Source: GSA-30 sp036568765
Lineage (GTDB): Bacteria; Pseudomonadota; Gammaproteobacteria; Xanthomonadales; Rhodanobacteraceae
DNA: 5,838 bases
Direction: 5' to 3'
Assembly (NCBI RefSeq): GCF_036568765.1
Contig: NZ_DATCRY010000223.1
Span: 1 to 5,838, forward strand
Below, one piece after another: positions 1 to 5,721 of the stretch. Numbering within the stretch: position 1 is the stretch's first letter; every line of letters begins with the position of its first letter. The notes beneath the pieces are model-generated. The model saw nothing but the letters and a program-made list of their open reading frames with translations, ran no database searches and was not told where the DNA came from. The position numbers were made by a program, and so were the translations under genes.

Positions 1-855
1 GAGCAGTATGGGCATATGGTGCGCGCCGTCGGGCAGCCGGAAGTGATCGAGGCGCCGTACGATCCGGATTTCAACCAGCATGCGAAGACGCCGGTGCTGG
101 TGCGTCATGTGGAGATGTTCCAGTGGCGTGAGGTGCGTTTAGGCGAGCAGGTCCACTACGAGGTGGATTGGGTCGATCGGCCAGTGGATTCCAGTCGTTT
201 CGCACAGCCGGGCGGACATGAGAATCCCGGTACGTTTCCCATCGAAGGCAAGCAGTTCGATGCGGGATTGGTTCGCTTGAACGGATTGGCGCTGGCGCCG
301 GCGTTGTTGCATGCCTTGCCGGGCAGCGAAACCGTCGCGCCGGAAACGAGCAATATGCCGGCGAACATGGCAGCTACTTTTACGCTTTATGACGGATACC
401 TGGTGACCAGCGCGAAGCCGGGGCATCCGCGCTTGGGAGATATTCGCGTCAGCTGGGAAGCGGTGCCGCTGCAGACTTTGACGGTGTTCGCGCGCGTGGA
501 TGGCGATCGCCTGGTGCCGGCCGCGGATGTGTCCGATGGCAAGGGGTTTGAGGTACAGGTTGGCGATCGTCGATTGGACGATGTATTGCCGGATGTGCCG
601 TCGGAGCCTGCATTGTTGTGGGCGCGGCGCGTTATTGCCGTATTGCTCGGTGCGCTAGGCGTTTTTCTGCTGCTGCAAGGGCGATCGCGCGATGTGTTGC
701 TTGCTGCGGGGATCGGTGTATTGGCGATCGGCGCGGTGGCGGGCGCGTGCTGGATAGGTGGCGACGGTATGCATGCTGTCAGCTGGCTGCTGGTCGCCGC
801 GATTGGGGCAGGCGTAGCGGCTTGGCGAGTGCGCGTGTTGCGTGCTGGGGAATAG
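1..855 (+). CDS. TMEM43-family membrane protein, C-terminal part (5' end outside window)
   Basis: The frame is open from the first base and ends with TAG at 853-855. An ATG at 16 is probably internal, because a TMEM43 protein should begin with an N-terminal membrane helix that is absent here. Numbered from that ATG, the protein shows the family signature: LVRHVEMFQWREV near residues 28-40, YEVDWVDRPVDSSRF near 48-62, then GHENPGTFPIEG near 67-78. These resemble the repeated extracytoplasmic domain of TMEM43/LUMA. The C-terminus carries three hydrophobic segments (about 205-221, 228-248, 253-270) separated by short charged loops, as expected for the family. Function in bacteria is not established; a role in membrane organisation is only inferred from the eukaryotic homologue. 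It converges on the EAL-HDOD gene, with the repeat cluster between them. Family assignment is by motif recognition and is fairly secure. Confidence 0.85.
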   Translation, partial: EQYGHMVRAVGQPEVIEAPYDPDFNQHAKTPVLVRHVEMFQWREVRLGEQVHYEVDWVDRPVDSSRFAQPGGHENPGTFPIEGKQFDAGLVRLNGLALAPALLHALPGSETVAPETSNMPANMAATFTLYDGYLVTSAKPGHPRLGDIRVSWEAVPLQTLTVFARVDGDRLVPAADVSDGKGFEVQVGDRRLDDVLPDVPSEPALLWARRVIAVLLGALGVFLLLQGRSRDVLLAAGIGVLAIGAVAGACWIGGDGMHAVSWLLVAAIGAGVAAWRVRVLRAGE

Positions 856-859
856 GCCA

Positions 860-1152
860 AGAGCCCCCCTCACCCCAACCCTCTCCCCCGGCAAGCCAGG
901 GGAGAGGGAGCAAGTTACGCAAGTGCGAAACACCAAGATTTGCCGCAGTCGGCTCCCTCTCCCCTGGCTTGCCGGGGGAGGGAGCAGGTTACGCAAGTGC
1001 GAAACACCAAGATTTGCCGCAGTCGGCTCCCTCTCCCATGGCTTGTTGGGAGAGGGTGCAGGTTACGCAAGTGCGAAGTACCGAGGTTTTCCTCATTCGG
1101 CTCCCTCTCCCCTGGCTTCGCCGGGGGAGAGGGTTGGGGTGAGGGGGGCTCT
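860..1152. repeat. Intergenic repeat cluster bounded by a 33-bp perfect inverted repeat
   Basis: Positions 860-892 are the exact reverse complement of 1120-1152 (33 of 33 bases), built on the CCCTCACCCCAACCCTCTCC core. With a one-base indel the complementarity continues inward to about 910 and 1101, giving arms of roughly 52 bp. The cluster fills almost all of the 318-bp gap (856-1173) between two convergent genes. The remaining bases (856-859 and 1153-1173) hold nothing I recognise. It could form a long terminal stem with three internal hairpins and may act as a two-way 3'-end or attenuation structure, although no T-tract of a standard intrinsic terminator follows either arm. CCCTCACCCC/GGGGTGAGGG arms are common in intergenic DNA of Xanthomonadales. 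Confidence 0.9.
911..1132. repeat. Three tandem 74-bp units inside the repeat cluster
   Basis: Units start at 911, 985 and 1059, an exact 74-bp period. Units 1 and 2 agree at 68 of 74 positions by my alignment; unit 3 is more diverged and contains a one-base indel. Each unit is a non-palindromic linker of about 40 bases (beginning CAAGTTACGC or CAGGTTACGC and ending GCCGCAGTCGG in the first two) followed by an imperfect palindrome of CTCCCTCTCCC and GGGAGAGGG arms around a TGGCTTG loop. A similar palindrome without a preceding linker sits at 885-910. The linker also occurs, diverged, at 5599-5630. Confidence 0.88.
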
Positions 1153-1173
1153 GCAATCTGCAGAAAGGCGCAA

Positions 1174-2448
1174 TTAATTCGGCCGCTGCTCGGCAAACGA
1201 ATAAACGTGATCTGCCCAGCGCGTGGCTTCCAGATAGGCACCCGCCATGCGCCGAATCTGCTGCGGCTGCGTACCGTTGCTGCGCATTTCGCCGGCTTCC
1301 CACTGCACGACTTGCTCGAGCAACGGTGCAAACGGCCCGCGACGACCGAGCAGCGCGTTGCGAATATCCGGAGCCAGCGGCAGGTGTTCCAGCAGGAAGT
1401 CCATCGGTGCACACATCAAGGTATCGAGCAACGAGAACAGACCGGCGGTAAACGCCATCTCGCGTTCCGCACGCGCCATGCCTTGCGCCAACTGTTCGCA
1501 CATATGTGCGCGAATCAATGCGGCACGGAGCAATTCCGGCGGACGATCGTTCATGCCGCTCAGCGCCATCGTGCTGATCCAGTTGCGCATGCGGTTCAAG
1601 CCAAAGAAGATTGCCGCCTGTTCCACTGACTTGAGCTGCTTGGGCAGGGCGAAATACGCCGAGTTCACGCAGCCAAGCAATTTGTAGCTGAGGATCGCGT
1701 CATTGCGAATGACCTGGCCCAATTCGACCGGGCCGGCGGATTCTTCCTCCAGCGCACGCAGCAAGCGCAGCACGCTCAGGCGATTGGCGGTGAGCACCGG
1801 CACATCGACCTTCTCCGGCAACAGCAGGTAGCCGCCCTGGATCGCCGCAAACGGCAGGGCCATGCAGCGCTGGCAGGTCTCATGATCTTCCACGTGGCCG
1901 GCAATCACCTGCAAACCGCGTGCATGTAATTGCTCGCAATGGTCGCGCAGGGTGGCCGGGTCGAGCTTGCCGGCGTCCAGTCGCACGAAGCGCGCCAGGC
2001 TCAGCAGGATATTGGCCGAACGATCGGCGCCCACTTGCGGAATCGGTTGCGCGCCGAAGTCGAGCAGCAATGCGCACCCGCGCTGCGAGAGCACCTGCAG
2101 CTTGCCCATCATGGCTTCGTCTTCGGCCCAGATCGGGTCGATCACCAGGCCGATGCGCGGAAAACGCAGTACCAGCTCGGATTGCTCCATGATCAGCTCG
2201 TGCGAAAGACGCACGAACACGCGGTTGTCACGGGCCAGACGGGTCACCGAGCCGTCGACGATCGTCGACAGCACGCGGCGCATCAGGCTGGATTCGTCAT
2301 CGCCGTCGCCCTGGATCAGCAGCTCGTAGGCAACCAGCTGATGGTCGCGGTCGAGCATGGGAACGCGTACGACCGGCAGGGGGACTTCGTTGAAGGTGGC
2401 GGCTAAGTAGGCTTCAGGCACGGTACTGGCAGCGGTGGTGTCAGTCAT
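1174..2448 (-). CDS. Degenerate EAL plus HDOD domain signalling protein (YuxH-like)
   Basis: This 424-residue cytoplasmic protein has an N-terminal EAL-like domain (about 22-215) and a C-terminal HDOD domain (about 220-400). The EAL part keeps the fold landmarks but not the catalytic set: YELLIQ at 41-46 in place of Y-E-A-L, VFVRLS at 77-82 where the family has a metal-binding Asn, LLLDFGAQ at 127-134 instead of a DDFG motif, and AGHVED at 183-188 instead of AEGVET. DAGKLD (158-163) and QGGYLLLPE (204-212) remain. It is therefore unlikely to hydrolyse c-di-GMP, though it might bind it or act through protein contacts. The HDOD part shows the ND.ILSYKLLG.VNSAYF stretch (249-266) and the SVEQAAIFFGLNRMRNW segment (274-290). 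It is the last gene of the flagellar block, 125 bp beyond flgN. The ATG at 2448 has no strong Shine-Dalgarno sequence. Whether it has its own promoter or is read through from flgN is not clear. Confidence 0.88.
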   Translation of the reverse strand: MTDTTAASTVPEAYLAATFNEVPLPVVRVPMLDRDHQLVAYELLIQGDGDDESSLMRRVLSTIVDGSVTRLARDNRVFVRLSHELIMEQSELVLRFPRIGLVIDPIWAEDEAMMGKLQVLSQRGCALLLDFGAQPIPQVGADRSANILLSLARFVRLDAGKLDPATLRDHCEQLHARGLQVIAGHVEDHETCQRCMALPFAAIQGGYLLLPEKVDVPVLTANRLSVLRLLRALEEESAGPVELGQVIRNDAILSYKLLGCVNSAYFALPKQLKSVEQAAIFFGLNRMRNWISTMALSGMNDRPPELLRAALIRAHMCEQLAQGMARAEREMAFTAGLFSLLDTLMCAPMDFLLEHLPLAPDIRNALLGRRGPFAPLLEQVVQWEAGEMRSNGTQPQQIRRMAGAYLEATRWADHVYSFAEQRPN

Positions 2449-2475
2449 GGAGGTTCATCGATGTCCATCCGGGAG

Positions 2476-2489
2476 GTTCGTAGACGAAC
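2476..2489. other. Small palindrome in the leader of the EAL-HDOD gene
   Basis: GTTCGT-AG-ACGAAC gives two perfect 6-bp arms with a 2-bp centre, located 27 bp upstream of the ATG at 2448. The loop is too short for a good RNA hairpin, so a dimeric regulator site is a more natural reading, but no specific regulator is recognised and chance occurrence is possible. The rest of the 2449-2573 gap contains no gene and no convincing promoter. Confidence 0.3.
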
Positions 2490-2573
2490 GACCCGTGCAA
2501 ATCATTCCCGCCGTCGCCGCGACAAAAGCGCGCCGGCGCCCTGAAAACCTTATCTGTGTTGTTCCCCTCGGCG

Positions 2574-3020
2574 TCAGGCCTGGGCCAGCGGTACGGAACG
2601 AAATCCGCCGCGCACCTTGCCTGCCGGGTTGTATACGTTGACTTCGTCTTTGCCGCCGGTGAGCACCGACAAGGCGCGCCTGACATGTTGCAGGCGCTGC
2701 TCGACGATATCGCCGTTACGCTGGTTGGCCTGCTGGCAGCACGCCACCAGTCTGAGAATGCCATCCCACGCTTGTTGCTGGCTGTCGCTTTGCGAATCGA
2801 TATGCCGCACCAGCTGCACACGCTCGGTATCGAGCTGTTCGAGCTGGAGCAATAGCTGCTGCTTGCGCTCGCCGACGCGGTTGAGCGCATCGGCATCGGC
2901 CTGATCCAGAGCGGCGCGCTCGTCGCCAAGCACCTGGTCGAGGTCGGTGACAGCGCTCTGCATGTCGGCCAGTACGGCCGTCAGCGCGTCATTCATTTCG
3001 GCGAGCAGCCGGGCGGCCAT
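2574..3020 (-). CDS. flgN: FlgN, flagellar export chaperone for the hook-filament junction proteins
   Basis: The protein has 148 residues, the usual FlgN size. FlgN is a cytoplasmic chaperone that binds the hook-associated proteins FlgK and FlgL and delivers them to the flagellar type III export gate. The sequence is almost wholly helical with coiled-coil character: a Glu/Gln/Leu-rich stretch at about 20-72 including LGDERAALDQADADAL, then LVACCQQANQRNGDIVEQR at 91-109. It ends with a flexible tail bearing VNVYNPAGK (127-135), matching the family's C-terminal Y-x-P/D-x-G motif. It starts three bases after the flgM stop, so the two are co-transcribed and probably translationally coupled; the best ribosome site lies inside the end of flgM and is weak. 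An alternative start at Met9 (2996) cannot be excluded. Assignment rests on order after flgM, length and tail motif. Confidence 0.88.
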   Translation of the reverse strand: MAARLLAEMNDALTAVLADMQSAVTDLDQVLGDERAALDQADADALNRVGERKQQLLLQLEQLDTERVQLVRHIDSQSDSQQQAWDGILRLVACCQQANQRNGDIVEQRLQHVRRALSVLTGGKDEVNVYNPAGKVRGGFRSVPLAQA

Positions 3021-3023
3021 GGC

Positions 3024-3332
3024 TTACTTGCCGTCGATCTGGCTGTTGAGCGAGACCAACCGATCGGCGATGCGCGTCGGGTCTGGCTTGTAGCTGCCAT
3101 TGGCGATCGCGGCGCGGATCTGGTCGACCTTTTTCTGGTCGATCTGGCCACCGCCCTGTGCCGCCTCGGTCAGCGCGCGCGCCGAATCGGTCAGCTTGAC
3201 GCTGTCGTTGGGCTGCGTGGCGCTCGCCGGCTTGGCGTTGGCCGCAGTGGTTTCTTGCGTGCTGCCTCCGCTCTGGCCACTTTGCGCCTGCGGTAGCACC
3301 GGCAGTCCATTGGAAGTGATTGTGGTGTTCAT
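3024..3332 (-). CDS. flgM: FlgM, anti-sigma-28 factor
   Basis: This 102-residue protein binds FliA (sigma-28) and is exported through the completed hook-basal body, releasing late flagellar transcription. The N-terminal half (1-45) is low in complexity, rich in Gln, Ser, Thr and Ala, and likely disordered, as in known FlgM. The C-terminal half holds the sigma-binding signature: VKLTDSARAL (45-54), then IDQKKVDQIRAAIANGSYK (64-82) and IADRLVSLNSQ (88-98). The start at 3332 is preferred over an upstream in-frame ATG at 3437 for three reasons: family members begin with a short MxxxI.. stretch, the length then matches, and the sigma-28 promoter at 3385-3411 would start transcription downstream of 3437. 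FlgM is thus under the sigma factor it inhibits, the standard feedback design. Confidence 0.93.
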   Translation of the reverse strand: MNTTITSNGLPVLPQAQSGQSGGSTQETTAANAKPASATQPNDSVKLTDSARALTEAAQGGGQIDQKKVDQIRAAIANGSYKPDPTRIADRLVSLNSQIDGK

Positions 3333-3347
3333 GGCTCGTCTCTTTAT

Positions 3348-3363
3348 GCCCGCCCTTGCGGGC
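3348..3363 (-). other. Short GC hairpin in the flgM 5' leader
   Basis: On the minus strand GCCCGC-AAGG-GCGGGC forms a 6-bp all-GC stem with a 4-base loop. It lies 15 bases before the flgM ATG and downstream of the predicted sigma-28 transcription start, so it would be in the flgM leader RNA just ahead of the ribosome site (AAGAGACGAG). No U-tract follows, so it is not an intrinsic terminator for flgA. It might tune flgM translation; this is inference. Confidence 0.4.
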
Positions 3364-3384
3364 TTCGGGCCTTGCTTGTTGAGG

Positions 3385-3411
3385 CTATCGGCGGTCCAGC
3401 GGCGAACTTTA
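3385..3411 (-). promoter_or_regulatory. Sigma-28 (FliA) promoter for flgM-flgN
   Basis: On the minus strand the -35 element is TAAAGTTC (3411-3404), followed by an 11-base spacer and the -10 element GCCGATAG (3392-3385). The enterobacterial FliA consensus is TAAAGTTT-N11-GCCGATAA, so 14 of 16 bases and the spacer match. The expected start is near 3377-3380, leaving a leader of about 45-50 bases before the flgM ATG. The element sits in the 120-bp gap between flgA and flgM, exactly where class-late flgMN promoters occur in other flagellar systems. Confidence 0.92.
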
Positions 3412-3452
3412 GCCTGTCCCGGGCGGCGGTTGCGCAATTAATACATAGTCGA

Positions 3453-4157
3453 TCACGGTAACGCCTCTACCAGCCCGGCGCCACGGACGATGGCGTCGAC
3501 CGGCTTGCCCGAGCTGTCATTGCGTACCCGGAGGCGGGCGCCGGTGTCGCCGCTGCCCAGTGCCACGCCAGCCGCCCGCACTTCGATGCCGCCCAGCAGG
3601 GCGATCAGCTGGACATGGTCGCCGGCACGCACCGTCTGGCGACCGCCGAGCGCTGCCGGGGTCAGCACGCTGCCGGTAAGCAAGGTATGGGCGACGGCGC
3701 GGTCGGCGACCTGGTCGAGCGAATCGATATAACCGTAGCCCAGCCGGGTGATGTCGCGCTCCTCGCTACGTACGTCGGCGGCGGTGATGCCATCTCCGCG
3801 TTGCAGGGGGTGCACGGTGACCAGCACCTGACGATAGAGCTGCAGGCGCACTGGTACGCGGATCTGCCAGCTGCCGGGGCAGGCGACTTCGACTGCCATG
3901 CGCGCCGACGGCCGAGCCTGGGGTGAAAGGTCGGCCTTGAGCGGGGATGCGCAGGCCGCCAGTTGCAGGCGGGTGTCGAGTTTGTCCGCTTGCACGACCG
4001 CGCGATTCCCGCTGCCGACAAAATGTTGGCGCACCGCATCTTCGGCCGCCTGACGCAGGCGGTCGGGCGCTTCGGCGGCCCGTACCGAACCGGCCAGGCC
4101 GAGCAGCGCGATGCACGCGCTGGCTGCGGCGATGACCTGGTATCGGGTATAGCTCAT
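3453..4157 (-). CDS. flgA: FlgA, periplasmic chaperone for flagellar P-ring assembly
   Basis: FlgA assists polymerisation of the P-ring protein FlgI around the rod in the periplasm. The 234-residue product begins with a signal peptide (YTRYQVIAAASACIALLGLAGSVRA, about residues 3-27, likely cut before AEAP). It then has an N-terminal domain with two cysteines, C69 (LAACASPL) and C93 (VACPGSW), which are typical of the family and could form a disulfide. The C-terminal SAF-type domain includes LQRGDGITAADV (118-129), RDITRLGYGY (134-143), LLTGSVLTPAAL (159-170), RAGDHVQLIA (177-186) and a closing ARLRVRNDSSGKPVDAIVRGAG (207-228). Its ATG overlaps the stop codon of the upstream chemoreceptor gene in an ATGA arrangement, and its own Shine-Dalgarno sequence is weak, so translation probably depends on coupling. 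Flanking flgM and flgN confirm the assignment. Confidence 0.96.
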   Translation of the reverse strand: MSYTRYQVIAAASACIALLGLAGSVRAAEAPDRLRQAAEDAVRQHFVGSGNRAVVQADKLDTRLQLAACASPLKADLSPQARPSARMAVEVACPGSWQIRVPVRLQLYRQVLVTVHPLQRGDGITAADVRSEERDITRLGYGYIDSLDQVADRAVAHTLLTGSVLTPAALGGRQTVRAGDHVQLIALLGGIEVRAAGVALGSGDTGARLRVRNDSSGKPVDAIVRGAGLVEALP

Positions 4158-5464
4158 GCTTCGGCATCCGCGAGCAGGGCGCTCAGCTGCTGGTGGATGG
4201 TTTCGCGCTCGGCTTCGACGCGGCTGGGGTAGTTAGCGGCGGTTTGCAGGTCGCCCTGGCTGATCAGGCTGACGAAACTGCCTGCATGGGAGCTCAGGCG
4301 CTCACCGGCGGCAATCAACTGCAATGCCGCCGGGTGCTGTGCATGCTTGCCGGCCAGTCGCGCGAGCACATGATCGAGCACGCTGGTGTCGAACCAGCGA
4401 CGGTCGAGCGCGGCTGGCTCGTGCAGGGCCAGTTCCATCGCCTGGCGTAGCCCCTGGATCGACTCGCGCAAGCTCAGGCTCAGGCCCGCGAGCGAGTGTT
4501 CGGCGGCTTGATCCAGCCAGCCCAGGCACAAGCGATGCGAGAGCACGCTGGCACGATCCAGCGCTTCGGCCTGACGGCGGGCTTCGACGGTGCGTTTTTG
4601 CAGCGCGCCGAGCGCGGCCTGCGCGCCAGCGATGCGTGCGCTTTGCGCATCCGTATGTTGTTGCAGGTTTTGCAGGCGATTGGCTGCGCCATGCAATGCA
4701 TCGGCACCGTCGCGCAATGCGGTGGCGGTGTGGCCGATGCGCTCTTGTGCGGTTTCCAGGCGCGACATGCCTTGCTGTACGTCGCCGTCGAGTTGTTGCG
4801 AGAAGTCGCCGATGGAGCCAGTGACTGCCTCGATTTCGCCCGTGGCCTGGCTGGTCTTCTCGGCCAGTTGCTTGACCTCGTCGGCGACCACGGCAAAACC
4901 CTTGCCGGCTTCACCGGCACGAGCCGCTTCGATCGCCGCATTCAGAGCAACCAGATTGGTCTGATGTGCGATTTCCTGCACGCTGGAGGTCAGCTTGCGG
5001 ATCTGAGCTACTTGTTCGGCCAGCTTGGCCTGGTTGCGATTCATCGCCGATAGCGCGCTGCGCAACAGACGCAGCTGGCCATCGACTTCGTTGACGGTTG
5101 CCGCGCCGTGGCGCGTGGTCTCGCGCGCCTGCTCGACACTGCCGGCGGTTTGTTGCAGGCCCGACGAAATCCCGGCGCCACCGTCCGTCAAACGACCGAC
5201 GCTGGCACGGCTCTCGCCGGTGGCCTCTTCCAGAGCTTCGTGTTCGCGCAACAGCGCCTGCGCTGCGTTGAGCATCAGGCTTTGTTGTTCCACCGCCTGC
5301 AATGCCACTGCGGCCGGTTCACGCGGTGCCACGCGCGCCAGCAGCGGCGCCAGTGCGGCAGCCAACGCGGGAAACTGACGCGATAGCCGGTCCACTTGCG
5401 CGGTATCGCCTTGGGCGGCCGCCTGGGCCAGTGCGGCCAGTTGCTTGCTGCGGATGAAGCTCAT
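4154..5464 (-). CDS. Soluble MCP-type chemoreceptor, probable degenerate CZB C-terminus
   Basis: This 436-residue protein carries the MCP signalling hairpin: EIAHQTNLVALNAAIEAA (164-181) followed by GKGFAVVADEVKQLAEKTS (187-205), the tip that contacts CheA and CheW. Long helical arms extend from about 60 to 305. There is no signal peptide or membrane segment, so it is cytoplasmic. The short N-terminus (1-60, Ala/Leu/Gln-rich) has no recognisable PAS, GAF or other sensor. The C-terminal region (about 315-436) is helical and resembles a CZB zinc-binding domain: H323-S-L, W357-F, and H393 fall near expected ligand or core positions, but the CZB cysteine would be Ala352 and one histidine Arg389. 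No CheR/CheB tethering pentapeptide is seen. Its 4-base overlap with flgA implies one transcript. A ribosome site AAGGAA lies 11 bases before the ATG at 5464. The MCP part is certain; the CZB reading is inference. Confidence 0.9.
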   Translation of the reverse strand: MSFIRSKQLAALAQAAAQGDTAQVDRLSRQFPALAAALAPLLARVAPREPAAVALQAVEQQSLMLNAAQALLREHEALEEATGESRASVGRLTDGGAGISSGLQQTAGSVEQARETTRHGAATVNEVDGQLRLLRSALSAMNRNQAKLAEQVAQIRKLTSSVQEIAHQTNLVALNAAIEAARAGEAGKGFAVVADEVKQLAEKTSQATGEIEAVTGSIGDFSQQLDGDVQQGMSRLETAQERIGHTATALRDGADALHGAANRLQNLQQHTDAQSARIAGAQAALGALQKRTVEARRQAEALDRASVLSHRLCLGWLDQAAEHSLAGLSLSLRESIQGLRQAMELALHEPAALDRRWFDTSVLDHVLARLAGKHAQHPAALQLIAAGERLSSHAGSFVSLISQGDLQTAANYPSRVEAERETIHQQLSALLADAEA

Positions 5465-5475
5465 GGACTGCCGGG

Positions 5476-5481
5476 TTCCTT
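5476..5481 (-). promoter_or_regulatory. Ribosome binding site of the chemoreceptor gene
   Basis: AAGGAA on the minus strand, 11 bases before the ATG at 5464. It is the clearest Shine-Dalgarno sequence in the block and supports this start codon; the spacing is slightly long. Confidence 0.6.
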
Positions 5482-5529
5482 GTTATAGATCGTCTCCCTT
5501 GATCGGCGGGAGCGGACGAAGCTTGAGGA

Positions 5530-5545
5530 AGCAAGGCGTATGCCA
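5530..5545 (-). promoter_or_regulatory. Sigma-54 (RpoN) promoter for the chemoreceptor-flgA transcript
   Basis: TGGCATACGCCTTGCT on the minus strand matches the -24/-12 consensus TGGCACG-N4-TTGCW with the invariant GG and GC separated by exactly 10 bases. The predicted start is near 5519, giving a leader of about 55 bases before the ATG at 5464. RpoN with an FleQ/FlrA-type activator drives early and middle flagellar genes in many polar-flagellated gammaproteobacteria, which fits flgA as the downstream gene. A short inverted repeat GCTCGC/GCGAGC (5552-5557 and 5567-5572) lies directly upstream; its role is unknown. Confidence 0.8.
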
Positions 5546-5575
5546 GGGACTGCTCGCTGGCGCATCGCGAGCTTC

Positions 5576-5674
5576 TCCCTCACCCCAAGCGGTCTGCACA
5601 AGTGCGAAACACTGAAGTTTGCCGCAGTAGGCGCCTCTCCCCGTCTCAGACGGGAAGAGGGCTGGGTGAGCGGC
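5576..5674. repeat. Diverged single copy of the 860-1152 repeat family
   Basis: The element begins with TCCCTCACCCCAAGC (5576-5590) and ends with GCTGGGTGAGCGGC (5661-5674), so its outer arms are partly complementary. Between them is the family linker at 5599-5630, which agrees with 919-950 plus flanking bases at about 27 of 32 positions. A hairpin follows: arms 5634-5645 and 5649-5660 pair over 12 bp with one mismatch around a TCA loop. The palindrome sequence differs from that at 860-1152 although the linker is conserved. Confidence 0.75.
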
Positions 5675-5721
5675 ACACTTCGGTCCCACCCATTAAAGGG
5701 AACCTCGAAAAACTTGCTTTC

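Noticed and set aside
16..18. ATG at 16 as the true start of the TMEM43-family gene.
   Set aside because: The frame is open to the first base, the protein lacks the N-terminal membrane helix expected for the family, and there is no ribosome site visible before it.
885..1132. CRISPR-like alternation of palindromic repeats and about 35-40-base linkers.
   Set aside because: The linkers are nearly identical to one another instead of unique, the palindromes vary more than CRISPR repeats do, and no cas gene is present.
842..1177. Open frames running through the repeat array on both strands (for example 842-1177 plus and 915-1412 minus).
   Set aside because: They are the 74-bp repeat translated, they run into flanking genes in other frames, and their products show no family resemblance.
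2490..2515. Sigma-54-like TTTGCA box upstream of the EAL-HDOD gene.
   Set aside because: No GG lies exactly 10 bases upstream of the GC; the available GG pairs give spacings of 8, 9 or 12.
2524..2540. Intrinsic terminator after flgN (GC-rich palindrome GCGCCGGCGC followed by TTTT on the minus strand).
   Set aside because: Allowing a real loop leaves only a three- to four-pair stem and the T-tract is short; too weak to call.
2526..2552. A second sigma-28 promoter in front of the EAL-HDOD gene (TAAGGTTT at 2552-2545, minus strand).
   Set aside because: At the 11-base spacing the -10 position reads GCGCGCTT, matching the GCCGATAA consensus poorly.
3333..3437. N-terminally extended FlgM starting at 3437.
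   Set aside because: The extension is basic and unlike FlgM, would overlap the sigma-28 promoter, and the predicted transcript starts downstream of it.
4324..4824. Long open frames antisense to the chemoreceptor and flgA genes.
   Set aside because: They are by-products of high GC and codon bias; their products are Arg/Ala/Pro-rich and match no family, while the minus-strand frames are clearly FlgA and an MCP.
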